48,969 nt of DNA, taken from IMG/VR virus record IMGVR_UViG_3300042894_002013, positions 1 to 48,969 of that record; one strand, written 5' to 3'. Under the pieces are notes generated by a model. That model was not told where the DNA came from and did no database searches. It saw only the letters and a list, made by a program, of their open reading frames with translations. Every line of letters starts with the position of its first letter. Position 1 is the stretch's first letter. The position numbers and the translations under genes are program-made. The stretch is from a virus. This document shows, piece by piece, positions 26,710-36,393 of this stretch.

Positions 26710-29700
26710 TATAACCAATATCTATTTCTCTAATACTTTCGGTGATTTAGTAAGAACCGCAAATAACCTAGTAAACGCTTGGCAATATTTGGGGTTTTAT
26801 GATTGGGATAAACCTTCTGGAACTTTTTCTATATCAAGTTCTGGAACTGGGTTTCTTTCCAATACGATATCAGTATTTTCTAGAGAAACTAGGGTAGAAG
26901 GTGTTGGCAGTAGTTTATACGTCCAAAATAATGCTGAAGTGGGGAAAACTCTATCTCTCACAGATAGAGCGAATAACGTAACGTTGTATTCGAACGGAAC
27001 TTCAATATTTTCTGGTGGATATCAAAATTATGCTTCTTACTTAACCGGAATTGGTTATGAAAATGTTAACAATAGTTACGGTATAGTTACTCTTGCTAAA
27101 TCTCTATTTGCCAATAGCGTAGATATTCTAGAAACAGCCAATGTAAATTTAATACAAGCAAACAATCAAATAATTTATTACAATTTATCTGGGAATACTG
27201 CACAATTTTCTGCGAACGTTACAGTTGGAAATTTGGTAAGTAATAATTTTATATATGCTGCAAATAATATTTCTACTAATAGAAATTTATTTGTGTCTGT
27301 AAATTCTCATGTTATAGGTTTATCTTATACCGATAGATTGCAGGCAAATACTTCTGCAAATACTAGATATCTTTCTGTAACTGATGACGCCTTTGTAGAT
27401 TACTTGCAAGCGAATACAAATTTACAAACAGGGGTTGCTGTTGCAAATACGAGAGTCGTTACTGGTATTGTTCAAGCGAATAATACTGTTATTGCTAATA
27501 CAGTTACTGCTAACTCAATAGTTACTTCGCCAACATTACATGGTAGTAGTAACGTATTCAGCGGATATGTACAAGCTAATACCAGAATCGTTACTGGTAT
27601 TGTTCAAGCAAATAATACCGTTATTGCTAATACCGTTTCCGCCAACTCTTTGGTTACTACTCCAACGTTGCATGGTAGCAGTAACGTATTCACCGATTAT
27701 GTTCAAGCTAATACGAGAGTTGTTACAGGTATAGTTCAAGCTAATACTAACATATTTACTGCAACAATCTCTGCTAATAGTTCTATAGTTACTCCTACAG
27801 TTCAAGCTTCTTCGAACGTTTATACAGGATTTCTTAAAGCAAATAATTTAATTGTTACTGATGTTATTGAATCTCAATCTAGAGTTATAACAGATACTGC
27901 TTTAGCTAATACTAGAATAATTACAGCGACTTTACAATCTAATAATTCTATACTATCAAACGACATTTTAGCTAACACTAGAGTAGTTACTGGTATTGTT
28001 CAAGCGAACACCCACATATATACCGACTACGCTCAAGCTAACACTAGAGTAGTTACTGGTATTGTTCAAGCTAATACTAACGTAATAACTAATGATGTTT
28101 TAGCAAATACTAGAGTTGTTGCAGGATTCGTTCAAGCAAACAATACCGTAATATCTAATACTATTTCTGCTAATACTGTTGTTACTTCTCCTACTTTACA
28201 TGGTAGTAGTAATGTATTTTCTGGATATGTTCAGGCTAATACTAGAGTTGTAACAGGTATTGTTCAGGCAAATAATATAGTTCATTCTAATACTGTTTCT
28301 GCTAATACTGTTGTTACTTCTCCTACTTTACATGGTAGTAGTAATGTATTCTCTGGATATATTCAGGCTAATACTAGAGTTGTCACTGAAACTGTTCAAT
28401 CTAATACTAATGTAATAACTAATGATGTTTTAGCAAATACTAGAGTTGTCACTGAAACTGTTCAATCTAATACTAATGTAATAACTAATGATGTTTTAGC
28501 AAATACTAGAGTTGTGACAGGTATTGTCCAAGCTAATACTAATGTAATAACTAATGATGTTTTAGCAAATACTAGAGTTGTGACAGGTATTGTCCAAGCT
28601 AATACTAGAGTTGTCACTGAAACTGTTCAATCTAATACTAATGTAATAACTAATACTGTTTCAGCTAATTCATTAGTTACTTCTCCTACTTTACACGGTA
28701 GTAGTAACGTATTTACTGCGATTTTGCAAGCAAATAGTGCAGCAAACACTCAAAACCTATCAGTAACTCAGAGAATATTTACAAATGATTTTATATCTAA
28801 TACTAACATTTTAGTAGTAAATAATGCAAATACTACCAATTTATACGCATCAAATCTAGTTCAAGCTAATAGTGTAGGATATCTAGATAACAGCCAAAAT
28901 CCATCTGTATATAATGTATATTCAAGAGAAGCACTATTCAATAATGCTTCGATAGTTTCAAACATGGTTGTTGGAGGAGACTTAAAAGTTTTAGGGGCTA
29001 CTCAGTATGATGGTAAATCAATAAGATTAAGTGCTAACAGCCCTTCTTGGTGGACCAACACCATTCCTGCAGAACTGATTGTTAATAGAAAATTAGATGA
29101 GGCAAATGGTATATGGTATTCTGCAAACTCTGACGCAGCAATATCTTGGTCCGATCTATCTTTAAGATGGAGAGCAGTCGATGTTCCTAATTCTACCGCC
29201 AACAGTAAAATTTATACTAATTTATTGCTAGAGTTAGATATTGCTGATAATCTAAATGAAACTAGTTCCGTAAGAGTTCCTTCTTCTAGAGTACATTCTC
29301 TAACAAGAACACACGCAAATTCTGCATTCTTAAATTCTAATTCTGCTTATACACATGCAAATTCTGTTTATACACACGCAAATTCAGCAATAACTATAGG
29401 GACAACGCCAGTATATTTAAATAGAACTAATACAGTTTTTGGTGGTATATCAACATTGTCGGTAACAGGAACAACATTATCTAACTTTGTTGTTGCAAAC
29501 ACTAATGTAATTTCTCCAATAGTTGTTTCAAACAGCTTACAAGCAAACAATTTTGCTAATACCCAAAATCTTTCTGTAACCCAAACAATATTTACTAGAG
29601 ATTTTCGAGCAAACAACGACGCTTTTATTGCTGAAGAAGCAAATGTTAATAATAAATTAGTGGTTTCGGGGTTAACTGGACAAATAGACCTAAAACCTTT

Positions 29701-32566
29701 ATCAACTAATGTTAGAATTTGGGACAACAATAATTCAAATTATCATGAAATTGTTACTGGAGATACAACAGCTAATTATTTGTTAAATCTTGCCGCTGGA
29801 AATACTACTCTAGTTCCCGGCACTATGGTTCCAACTTCTTTAACTATTACTGCTTCTGGAGGTATCGCAACCGACGCGACTACCAATTTAAGCGTTAATA
29901 GACAGTTCCAATTAACTGGACAAGCAAGGAGCTTACATGATTTAGCAACTACTGGTCTATTTACCAGAAACTCTGCCGGATCTATAATTTCAAGATCTAT
30001 CGCTGTTTCTGGAACAGGAATTTCTATTACTAATGCTGATGGATCTGCTGGAAATCCAACAATAACTTCTAATGCTACAAGTGCAAATACCGTTTCTACA
30101 ATTGTTGCTAGGGATGCTTCAGGTAATTTCTCTGCAGGAACAATTACCGCATCTTTAAGCGGTAATGCAACCAGCTCATCTAAAGTAAACAGCATTTTAA
30201 CCAGAGGTACATATTTAACAGGCAGCAATTTTGACGGATCTGCAGCAACCACTTGGACAGTAGATGCTACAACAACTAATACAGCAAACAAAATTGTTGC
30301 TAGAGATGGATCTGGTAATTTCTCTGCGGGAACAATTACCGCAGCTTTAAGCGGTAATGCTTCTACTGCAACTACTTTACAAACTGCAAGAAATATTAAT
30401 GGAGTGTCCTTTAATGGTTCTGCGAATATACTCGTTCCAAATCTTTTTGGAACCAACGGAACAACAACACTAAACACAGTAGGTGTTACTTCTGGTGTGA
30501 ATTATGCAACCATAACAAACGCTGCAAACGGATCTCCAGTGTTGATATCAACAGAGGGGCAGTTTGATAGTAATGTTGGTCTAACCATATCTACAAAAGG
30601 TACTGGGGCGATAACTCTAGATACCGGGGTTGGATTAGGAGCTATAGACCTAAAACCAGGAACTAGTACCGTAAGAATATGGGATACTAATAACACCAAT
30701 TATTGGGAATTCATTACTTCTGACGTAACGTCCAACTATTCTGTTACTCTTCCGGTTGGTAATGTTGTATTAACTGCGGGTACTATGGTTCCAACAAGCA
30801 GAACATTGACAATAGCGAATGGAACTGGTATTACTGGCGGCGGTTCTGCTACAGATTTATCTACAAATAGATCATGGACTATTGGTTTAACTGGACAAGC
30901 ATTAAACCTTCACGACATGACAACTACTGGATTATTTACTAGAACATCTTCTGGTACAATAACTGCTAGGTCTATCGCTGTTTCTGGAACAGGAATTTCT
31001 ATTACTAATGCCGATGGATCTGCTGGAAATCCAACAATAGCTTCTAATGCTACAAGTGCAAATACCGTTTCTACAATTGTTGCTAGAGATGGATCTGGTA
31101 ATTTCTCTGCAGGAACAATTACCTCATCTTATTTTAATTCTTCTGATAATTCAGTTACTACTGGTGTGACTGGAATTATATCGAAGACTTCTGATAATTT
31201 TTATAGAACTGCTAGTGCTGCTGCTGTCGCAAGTTTTATCAGCGGTCAGACAATGAACATCAACGGTACTGCTACTGGTATTGGTGGTGCTGGAACCGTT
31301 AGCGTATCGACAGGATCATTTAGTTCTACTTTATCAGTAACTGGACAATTCTCGTCTTCTACGAGAATACTTGCTACTGGTTCTCAAGCATCGTCTTCTT
31401 TAGGAACTTCAACAGGTTCTCTTGGTGGTATTGAAATCCAAGGACCAAACAGTTCTTCCGCAGCATTCATAGCATTTCATAGACCAGGAGCTTACGCTAC
31501 ATATTTTGGTCTAGGAACTAACAATAGACTGCAAGTCGGTGGTTGGTCTGCTGCAACATCATCGTGGAATATTCCGTATTCCACTCTTGGTATAGCATTT
31601 GACAACACCGATCAAGCAGGAACTCCGGCAAGGGTTTGGGGTGGTACAAACGACGCAACAACTTGGTACGAATACACTCCAGCAACATTAACTGTAGGAT
31701 CGTATTTAACTGGTTCTAATTATACTGGCTATAACGCAACCACTTGGGCAGTAGATGCTACAACAACTAATACAGCAAACAAAATTGTTGTTAGAGACGG
31801 TTCTGGTAATTTCTCTGCAGGAACAATTACAGCATCTTTATCTGGTAATGCGTCTACTGCAAGTAAAGTAAATAACATTTTAACCAGAGGAACATATTTA
31901 ACAGGCAGCAATTTTGACGGTTCTGCTGCAACCACTTGGGCAGTAGATGCTACAACAACTAATACAGCAAACAAAATTGTCGCTAGAGATGGTAACGGAC
32001 AAATTACTGCTACTACCGCAATAATTGGAACCTCCGAATTTAGTAGTGTTGGGACTATTGAACTGGGAAGACAAGGAACAGGCGATAGGGGAGCTTTAAT
32101 CGACTTTCATTCAGCAGGAACTCCTGGGCAATATGATTATCATGCTAGAATTATTAAAGATGTTGGTGCTAATGGTAATTTTTGGATGTCTAATATCGGT
32201 TCCGGTAATACTGGAATGTCTGCCGGAACTGGAACTGCAATTTTAAGTCCCTCAGGAGATTTCACTGCTTCTGGAAACGTTACTGCATATTCCGACAAAA
32301 CGCTGAAAAAAGATGTTATTACATTAGAAAATTCTTTAGATAAAGTTTTAAATCTAAGAGGTGTGTCTTTTACCAAGATTGACTCCAATAAGAAAGGAAT
32401 CGGTGTAATTGCTCAAGAGGTTCAAGAAGTTCTTCCAGAAGTTGTTGTAGAAAATTCCGATGGAATACTTTCAGTTGCTTATGGTAATATCGTAGGTGTT
32501 CTAATTGAGGCAATTAAAGAACAGCAAAAACAAATTGACGAACTAAAATCTAAAATAGGAAACTAA
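26699..32566 (+). CDS. Long repetitive tail fibre with C-terminal S74 chaperone
   Basis: This 1955-residue fibre has an N-terminal domain (INIYFSNTFGDLVRTANNLV-like start) around residues 1-130. An asparagine-rich region of 11-residue repeats (QANTRVVTGIV type) covers nucleotides about 27350-28700. ANSAY heptads lie near 29310-29395. The second half has repeated blocks around VARDGSGNFSAGTI and TLHDLATTGLF. The end is an intramolecular chaperone of the endosialidase type (Peptidase S74) with YSDKTLKKDV: Ser1865 and Lys1870 fit the self-cleaving Ser-Lys dyad. The last residues form a coiled coil ([14 protein letters not shown]). The S74 domain should fold the trimer and be cut off, which suggests a receptor-binding role. 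The gene starts within the preceding one. Confidence 0.85.
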   Translation: MANNITNIYFSNTFGDLVRTANNLVNAWQYLGFYDWDKPSGTFSISSSGTGFLSNTISVFSRETRVEGVGSSLYVQNNAEVGKTLSLTDRANNVTLYSNGTSIFSGGYQNYASYLTGIGYENVNNSYGIVTLAKSLFANSVDILETANVNLIQANNQIIYYNLSGNTAQFSANVTVGNLVSNNFIYAANNISTNRNLFVSVNSHVIGLSYTDRLQANTSANTRYLSVTDDAFVDYLQANTNLQTGVAVANTRVVTGIVQANNTVIANTVTANSIVTSPTLHGSSNVFSGYVQANTRIVTGIVQANNTVIANTVSANSLVTTPTLHGSSNVFTDYVQANTRVVTGIVQANTNIFTATISANSSIVTPTVQASSNVYTGFLKANNLIVTDVIESQSRVITDTALANTRIITATLQSNNSILSNDILANTRVVTGIVQANTHIYTDYAQANTRVVTGIVQANTNVITNDVLANTRVVAGFVQANNTVISNTISANTVVTSPTLHGSSNVFSGYVQANTRVVTGIVQANNIVHSNTVSANTVVTSPTLHGSSNVFSGYIQANTRVVTETVQSNTNVITNDVLANTRVVTETVQSNTNVITNDVLANTRVVTGIVQANTNVITNDVLANTRVVTGIVQANTRVVTETVQSNTNVITNTVSANSLVTSPTLHGSSNVFTAILQANSAANTQNLSVTQRIFTNDFISNTNILVVNNANTTNLYASNLVQANSVGYLDNSQNPSVYNVYSREALFNNASIVSNMVVGGDLKVLGATQYDGKSIRLSANSPSWWTNTIPAELIVNRKLDEANGIWYSANSDAAISWSDLSLRWRAVDVPNSTANSKIYTNLLLELDIADNLNETSSVRVPSSRVHSLTRTHANSAFLNSNSAYTHANSVYTHANSAITIGTTPVYLNRTNTVFGGISTLSVTGTTLSNFVVANTNVISPIVVSNSLQANNFANTQNLSVTQTIFTRDFRANNDAFIAEEANVNNKLVVSGLTGQIDLKPLSTNVRIWDNNNSNYHEIVTGDTTANYLLNLAAGNTTLVPGTMVPTSLTITASGGIATDATTNLSVNRQFQLTGQARSLHDLATTGLFTRNSAGSIISRSIAVSGTGISITNADGSAGNPTITSNATSANTVSTIVARDASGNFSAGTITASLSGNATSSSKVNSILTRGTYLTGSNFDGSAATTWTVDATTTNTANKIVARDGSGNFSAGTITAALSGNASTATTLQTARNINGVSFNGSANILVPNLFGTNGTTTLNTVGVTSGVNYATITNAANGSPVLISTEGQFDSNVGLTISTKGTGAITLDTGVGLGAIDLKPGTSTVRIWDTNNTNYWEFITSDVTSNYSVTLPVGNVVLTAGTMVPTSRTLTIANGTGITGGGSATDLSTNRSWTIGLTGQALNLHDMTTTGLFTRTSSGTITARSIAVSGTGISITNADGSAGNPTIASNATSANTVSTIVARDGSGNFSAGTITSSYFNSSDNSVTTGVTGIISKTSDNFYRTASAAAVASFISGQTMNINGTATGIGGAGTVSVSTGSFSSTLSVTGQFSSSTRILATGSQASSSLGTSTGSLGGIEIQGPNSSSAAFIAFHRPGAYATYFGLGTNNRLQVGGWSAATSSWNIPYSTLGIAFDNTDQAGTPARVWGGTNDATTWYEYTPATLTVGSYLTGSNYTGYNATTWAVDATTTNTANKIVVRDGSGNFSAGTITASLSGNASTASKVNNILTRGTYLTGSNFDGSAATTWAVDATTTNTANKIVARDGNGQITATTAIIGTSEFSSVGTIELGRQGTGDRGALIDFHSAGTPGQYDYHARIIKDVGANGNFWMSNIGSGNTGMSAGTGTAILSPSGDFTASGNVTAYSDKTLKKDVITLENSLDKVLNLRGVSFTKIDSNKKGIGVIAQEVQEVLPEVVVENSDGILSVAYGNIVGVLIEAIKEQQKQIDELKSKIGN
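27430..28700 (+). repeat. Tandem 33/66/132-bp repeats coding 11-residue beta repeats
   Basis: Copies of tagagtt occur at 28375, 28441, 28507 and 28573, exactly 66 bases apart, with a 33-base step to 28606. Larger 132-base units carry CATGGTAGTAGTAA at 27538/27670 and 28199/28331. The peptide unit is about QANTxVVTxxV with asparagine at a fixed place, as in stacked beta-helix ladders. Such arrays can change length by recombination. Confidence 0.85.
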
Positions 32567-32567
32567 T

Positions 32568-32915
32568 ATGTCAGCAGGATATTTAGAATTATTTTTGGAA
32601 CAAGGGGAAGATTATTCCGTTAATATCACATTAGACGGATTAAACGGTTATCCATATAATCTTACCAATTCTAACGTAAAATCTGATATAAGAAAATCTT
32701 ATTGGTCTGCGAACGTTGCTGCTTCTTTTTCTGCAAATGTTGCTAATACCCAATTAGGGATTATAAATTTATCACTATCTGCAAATACTACACAAAACAT
32801 TAAATCTGGAAGGTATGTTTATGACGTTTTTATAACAAATACATCAAACCCCACTAATAGATCAAAAGTTTTGGAAGGGATTATTCACGTAGAACCTAGT
32901 TCAACTAAAATATAA
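32568..32915 (+). CDS. Small structural protein, adaptor-like beta domain
   Basis: The 115-residue protein has the pattern LELFLEQGEDYSVNITLDG, then GYPYNLTNSNVKSDIRKSYW, which resembles small phage adaptor or upper-baseplate N-terminal domains (QGxD...DxxGxPxxLT). A beta pattern continues through SGRYVYDVFIT to the final HVEPSSTKI. It follows the long fibre by one base, so it is probably co-translated and may help fibre attachment. Function is inferred from resemblance only. Confidence 0.6.
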   Translation: MSAGYLELFLEQGEDYSVNITLDGLNGYPYNLTNSNVKSDIRKSYWSANVAASFSANVANTQLGIINLSLSANTTQNIKSGRYVYDVFITNTSNPTNRSKVLEGIIHVEPSSTKI

Positions 32916-32937
32916 GTTTGACATTTTTATAAATACT

Positions 32938-32945
32938 AATAAAAT
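32938..32945 (+). promoter_or_regulatory. T4-type late promoter TATAAATA
   Basis: Exact octamer in a 42-base gap, 13 bases before the ATG at 32958. An adjacent TTGACA at 32928-32933 is too close to act as a -35 box for it. Confidence 0.65.
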
Positions 32946-32957
32946 TAGGAAACTAAA

Positions 32958-33245
32958 ATGTCAATCAGAGCAGTATCAGTAAAAGTCAATGGGCAAAACC
33001 CAACTAGAGTTGGTAATGTGACTTATGATAATACTATTAATGTTAAAGTTGATAACCAACAAGATTATTCTGTAAAATCTATAAATTATGGAGCTAAAAA
33101 AATATCTCAGTTAGAAGACGTTTACTCTTTTAGTCCTGTGGACGGTAACGTGTTGGTATTTAATGCTGTAACAGGTAAATATGTATCCAAAAGGATAGAC
33201 TCTTCTTCTATTGACATAAACAATATTGATGGCGGATTATTTTAA
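32958..33245 (+). CDS. Small virion protein ending in DGGLF
   Basis: This 95-residue protein starts MSIRAVSVKVNGQNPTRVG, has a short beta region, then KKISQLEDVYSFSPVDGNVL and VFNAVTGKYVSKRID, and ends NNIDGGLF. The ISQLxDV...DGxxLxFNxxTGxYVxKxI pattern is common in marine phage fibre proteins. The DGGxF ending is shared with the next two genes and probably marks a common assembly role. It lies behind a TATAAATA site and 16 bases before the next gene. The function is unknown. Confidence 0.6.
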   Translation: MSIRAVSVKVNGQNPTRVGNVTYDNTINVKVDNQQDYSVKSINYGAKKISQLEDVYSFSPVDGNVLVFNAVTGKYVSKRIDSSSIDINNIDGGLF

Positions 33246-33261
33246 AAAATTAGGAAAATAA

Positions 33262-34767
33262 ATGGCAAATACAATCATCCAAATAAAACGCTCTCAAACC
33301 ACAGCGTTACCAACCACACTAAATTACGGTGAGTTAGCATATTCGTTCCAATCTGGTAAAATAGCAATTGGTGACGCTACTACTGGAGTTGTTGTTATAG
33401 GCGGCAATACCTATACACAAATGCTAGATGCCGCCACTTCTTCTAATACTGTTTCTACCATTGTTAAGAGAGATTCTGATGGAAGTTTTTCCGCCACTGT
33501 AGTTAATGCTAGTTTATGGGGCAACGCTAATACAGCAACAAAATGGCAAACCGCAAGAGACGTATTTGTTTTTGGTGATGCGTCTGGTTCTGCATCTATA
33601 GACGGAACTGCTAATGCCGGTATTGGATTAACTTTCGCAACAGTAAATAACAACGTTGGAACGTTTGGTGGCGTTTCTCAAATTCCAGTATTTACGGTAA
33701 ACGGTAAAGGTCTTGTTACTGCAGCAGCTAATGTTTCCATTGCAACAACACTTAATATAACTGGCGATACTGGTTCTGATGGCGTTTCTCTATTAACAGA
33801 GACTTTGAATTTCCAAGGTGGAGATGGAATTACCACCACAGTAACCGACGATAATATTTCTATATTCGTTGATAATACTGTTATTAGAACTTCTGGCGGA
33901 CAAACTGTTGGTGGCGATTTAACAGTTTCCGGCGATTTAACCGTACTTGGTAACACAGTAACAGTTAATACTTCTAGTTTGTTTGTAGAAGACTCTCTAA
34001 TTAAACTTGCAAACAATAATACTTCTGGCGATGGTTTAGATATCGGTTTCTATGGAACTTATAACGACTCTGGAGTTAAATTCTCTGGTTTAGCCAGAAC
34101 CATTTCGGATTCTAAACAATATTTCTTATTTAAAGGCTTGGATGACGACCCCACAGGAAATACGATTCCTTCTGCTTCCATTACTGTTGCTAATACCGCA
34201 ACATTAAGAGCTAATGTAACTGGTGGTGTAATATCTAATTTACATCAAGCAATCCAACCTTCAGATGGTGGTACTGGACTAAGAAGTTATACCGTCGGCG
34301 ATATAATTTTTGCTAATGGTTCTACTTCTCTAACAGTATTAAGCGACGTTTCTGTTGGTAGCGTTTTACTTTCTGGTGGTACTGGTGTAGCACCTTCTTA
34401 CGGAAAAGTTGGTCTAGCCACTCACGTAGCAGATATTCTACCTATCGCTCATGGCGGTACTAATGCTGCGGCAATTGGTTCTGCTGGTTCTGTTGCGTAT
34501 AGTAATGGTACATCGTATCTATTCAATACAGTTGGAACAACAGGACAAGCGTTTATATCTGGCGGTTCTGGCGCTCCTACTTTTGGAACATTAGATTTGC
34601 TTGGTGGTGGTCTTGGTTTCACCAATCCAAACGCAAACTCAGCAGTATTCTATTCCGGAAGTGGAAATGCTATGTCTTATACAAATTCTGCTTCTGACGG
34701 TCATGTATTACAATTTGCTGCGGCAACTGGAGTAAAATTCGGTCATCTTGATGGCGGATCTTTCTAA
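33262..34767 (+). CDS. Tail fibre with Mtd-N-type N-terminus, ending in DGGSF
   Basis: The 501-residue protein begins NTIIQIKRSQTTALPTTLNY then GELAYSFQSGKIAIGD, matching the N-terminal domain of phage tropism determinants (Mtd_N type). The rest is a string of glycine/threonine-rich beta modules, including GGDLTVSGDLTVLGNT then SLFVEDSLIKLANN, AIQPSDGGTGLRSYTVGDII and ILPIAHGGTNA, typical of trimeric fibre shafts. It ends HLDGGSF. No C-type lectin variable region or reverse transcriptase is present, so there is no sign of targeted diversification. It is followed by a late promoter and a hairpin. Confidence 0.75.
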   Translation: MANTIIQIKRSQTTALPTTLNYGELAYSFQSGKIAIGDATTGVVVIGGNTYTQMLDAATSSNTVSTIVKRDSDGSFSATVVNASLWGNANTATKWQTARDVFVFGDASGSASIDGTANAGIGLTFATVNNNVGTFGGVSQIPVFTVNGKGLVTAAANVSIATTLNITGDTGSDGVSLLTETLNFQGGDGITTTVTDDNISIFVDNTVIRTSGGQTVGGDLTVSGDLTVLGNTVTVNTSSLFVEDSLIKLANNNTSGDGLDIGFYGTYNDSGVKFSGLARTISDSKQYFLFKGLDDDPTGNTIPSASITVANTATLRANVTGGVISNLHQAIQPSDGGTGLRSYTVGDIIFANGSTSLTVLSDVSVGSVLLSGGTGVAPSYGKVGLATHVADILPIAHGGTNAAAIGSAGSVAYSNGTSYLFNTVGTTGQAFISGGSGAPTFGTLDLLGGGLGFTNPNANSAVFYSGSGNAMSYTNSASDGHVLQFAAATGVKFGHLDGGSF

Positions 34768-34788
34768 AAAAGATCTTTAGTAAAAACA

Positions 34789-34796
34789 TATAAATA
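34789..34796 (+). promoter_or_regulatory. T4-type late promoter TATAAATA
   Basis: Exact octamer in the 89-base gap between the Mtd-N fibre and the coiled-coil gene, 61 bases before the ATG at 34857. Transcription should start at or in the hairpin just downstream. Confidence 0.6.
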
Positions 34797-34798
34797 AT

Positions 34799-34839
34799 AA
34801 CCGTAGGAAGGAAAAATATATTCTTTTCTACGGTTTTTT
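34799..34839 (+). terminator. Rho-independent-type terminator hairpin
   Basis: CCGTAG at 34801-34806 pairs with CTACGG at 34828-34833, extended by AA/TT, followed by T6 at 34834-34839. The loop is A/T-rich and allows some further pairing. It would end transcripts from upstream fibres, although a late promoter sits 3 bases before it. Confidence 0.75.
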
Positions 34840-34856
34840 ATTAATAGGGGTGATAA

Positions 34857-35375
34857 ATGAATAATGAGAGATTTTTTAACGCTTATGTTGAATTGTTGAC
34901 GTCAACCTTTCATGACGCTTTGGGAAAAAATATAGTATTCCAAGCGCAAGCAAAAATCAATGCAGAAGATCAAGAAGAATTAAAAAAGAAGGTCGAAATT
35001 TTAGAAAATAAGTTACAAGAATTTAACGACATAGAAAAGAACATAGAAGAAAAGGACCACCAACTACTCGATAAAAATACAGAAATTGGTAGATTAAAAA
35101 ACGAATTCGAACAAATAAGAGCAGAAACAAACCACTTAAATACTTTTAAGAACGAGTTGATTTCTGCAAGACAAGAATTACAAAATAAAGAAAAAGAAAA
35201 AGAAAAACTCGCGTTAAGATACGAAAAGAAAATAGAAGAATTAAACTCTAAAATAGAATATCTACAAATGACGCCAGCACAAAGAAGAAAATTTGATGCT
35301 AAAAACGCTCCCGTAGTAACTAAAGAAATTAAAGAAGAAGTAGATTCCTATTCTAAAGACGGCGGAACATTTTAA
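34857..35375 (+). CDS. Coiled-coil structural protein ending in DGGTF
   Basis: This 172-residue protein has a short N-terminal domain (NNERFFNAYVELLTSTFHD, residues 1-30), then about 110 residues of almost continuous charged coiled coil (EELKKKVEILENKLQEFN and similar heptads), and a C-terminal tail with TPAQRRKFDAKN and SKDGGTF. The shared DGGxF ending groups it with its neighbours. It could be a rod or trimeric clamp linking fibres, which is inference. It is the first gene after the terminator. Confidence 0.65.
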   Translation: MNNERFFNAYVELLTSTFHDALGKNIVFQAQAKINAEDQEELKKKVEILENKLQEFNDIEKNIEEKDHQLLDKNTEIGRLKNEFEQIRAETNHLNTFKNELISARQELQNKEKEKEKLALRYEKKIEELNSKIEYLQMTPAQRRKFDAKNAPVVTKEIKEEVDSYSKDGGTF

Positions 35376-35385
35376 GAGATATTAA

Positions 35386-36390
35386 GTGGCGAACACAGTA
35401 ATTCAATTAAAGAAATCTATAGTACCTGGAAATGTTCCTAGTAGTTTAGAAAGCGGCGAAATAGCGATTAATACCGCTGACGGTATTTTATTCTATAAAG
35501 ATCCTTCTAATGTTATAAGAACCGTAAGAACAGATACCACAACAAACGCATATTCTGTTCTAAATGTAAATTCTTCATTATTAATTGCAACATCCAATTC
35601 TGATATTTTATCTATAGACTCTACGGGAGCAATAACATTAACTCCAGATTCTGTTAATGATAAATTTACTATTGGAGTAAAATCCGGAACAGTTTTTGAA
35701 GAGGGTGTTGTTCAATTATACGATGGAGTTGATTCGAATTCTATTGTGTTAGTAGCAACAGCAAACGCATTAAACGCTGTCTATAACTTAGCAAATTTAG
35801 CATTTAACAGTTCTGGATCTGGTCCTACATCAACAAACTTAGCGTATCAAGAATTCACAGCCGCAAATAATCAAACAGAATTTTCCATTACAAATGGATA
35901 TAATATAGGTAAAATTAAAGTATTTGTAAATGGTGTACTTTTAAATTCTTCCGACTATACGGCAACAAATGGAACATCTATAATATTATCGTCTCCAGCA
36001 CCTTTAGGTGACGACGTTTCAATACAAAAATGGTATAACGATGTAAATGTTGCAAATTCTTATAGTTTAATATATGGAAATATTGATTCGAATAATATAA
36101 TAACTACGACAAATAGCGCAAATCAAGTATTGGATTTATTTTCAACCGCGTTATATAGATCCGTGAAATATCAAATACAAGTCACAAGTTCGACAAGTTA
36201 TCAAATAAGTGAATTATTGTTGATTCATGATGGAACCACTTCTTATATTACAGAATATGGTTTAATTACAACAAATGGCGTATTAATGAGTTATGATACA
36301 GACGTTTCCGGAGGATCTGTGAGATTATTGATATCTCCTACCAACAATAGCAATAGTATTAAATTCACAAAAACCTCAATTGTAGTATAA
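35386..36390 (+). CDS. Fibre protein with Mtd-N-type N-terminus and shared C-terminal domain
   Basis: The gene starts with GTG at 35386 and encodes 334 residues. The N-terminus NTVIQLKKSIVPGNVPSSLE with SGEIAINTADGILFYKDP matches the Mtd_N-type domain seen at 33262. The middle has a small beta domain (EFTAANNQTEFSITNGYNIG) like phage fibre connector modules. The C-terminal 85 residues, RSVKYQIQVTSSTSYQISEL and onward, match the end of the 44319 gene. That domain is common in marine phage structural proteins. It probably forms a short fibre or tip protein. Confidence 0.65.
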   Translation: MANTVIQLKKSIVPGNVPSSLESGEIAINTADGILFYKDPSNVIRTVRTDTTTNAYSVLNVNSSLLIATSNSDILSIDSTGAITLTPDSVNDKFTIGVKSGTVFEEGVVQLYDGVDSNSIVLVATANALNAVYNLANLAFNSSGSGPTSTNLAYQEFTAANNQTEFSITNGYNIGKIKVFVNGVLLNSSDYTATNGTSIILSSPAPLGDDVSIQKWYNDVNVANSYSLIYGNIDSNNIITTTNSANQVLDLFSTALYRSVKYQIQVTSSTSYQISELLLIHDGTTSYITEYGLITTNGVLMSYDTDVSGGSVRLLISPTNNSNSIKFTKTSIVV

Positions 36391-36393
36391 TAT

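Noticed and set aside
27340-28720. CRISPR-like array in the long fibre.
   Set aside because: The repeats are in frame, vary by codon position and have no unique spacers; they code for an 11-residue peptide repeat.
29776-30477. Minus-strand 233-residue hydrophobic ORF, and similar ones at 31729-31974 and 33411-34016.
   Set aside because: They are antisense to fibre repeats rich in Ala/Thr/Asn codons, which gives long Val/Leu-rich reverse frames.
32928-32945. Host sigma-70 promoter with TTGACA at 32928.
   Set aside because: The hexamer is only 4 bases from TATAAATA, far from the 16-18 base spacing needed; TATAAATA alone fits the late type.
33262-36390. Diversity-generating retroelement with Mtd-type fibres.
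   Set aside because: Only the Mtd_N-like N-terminus is present; there is no C-type lectin end, template repeat or reverse transcriptase in the window.
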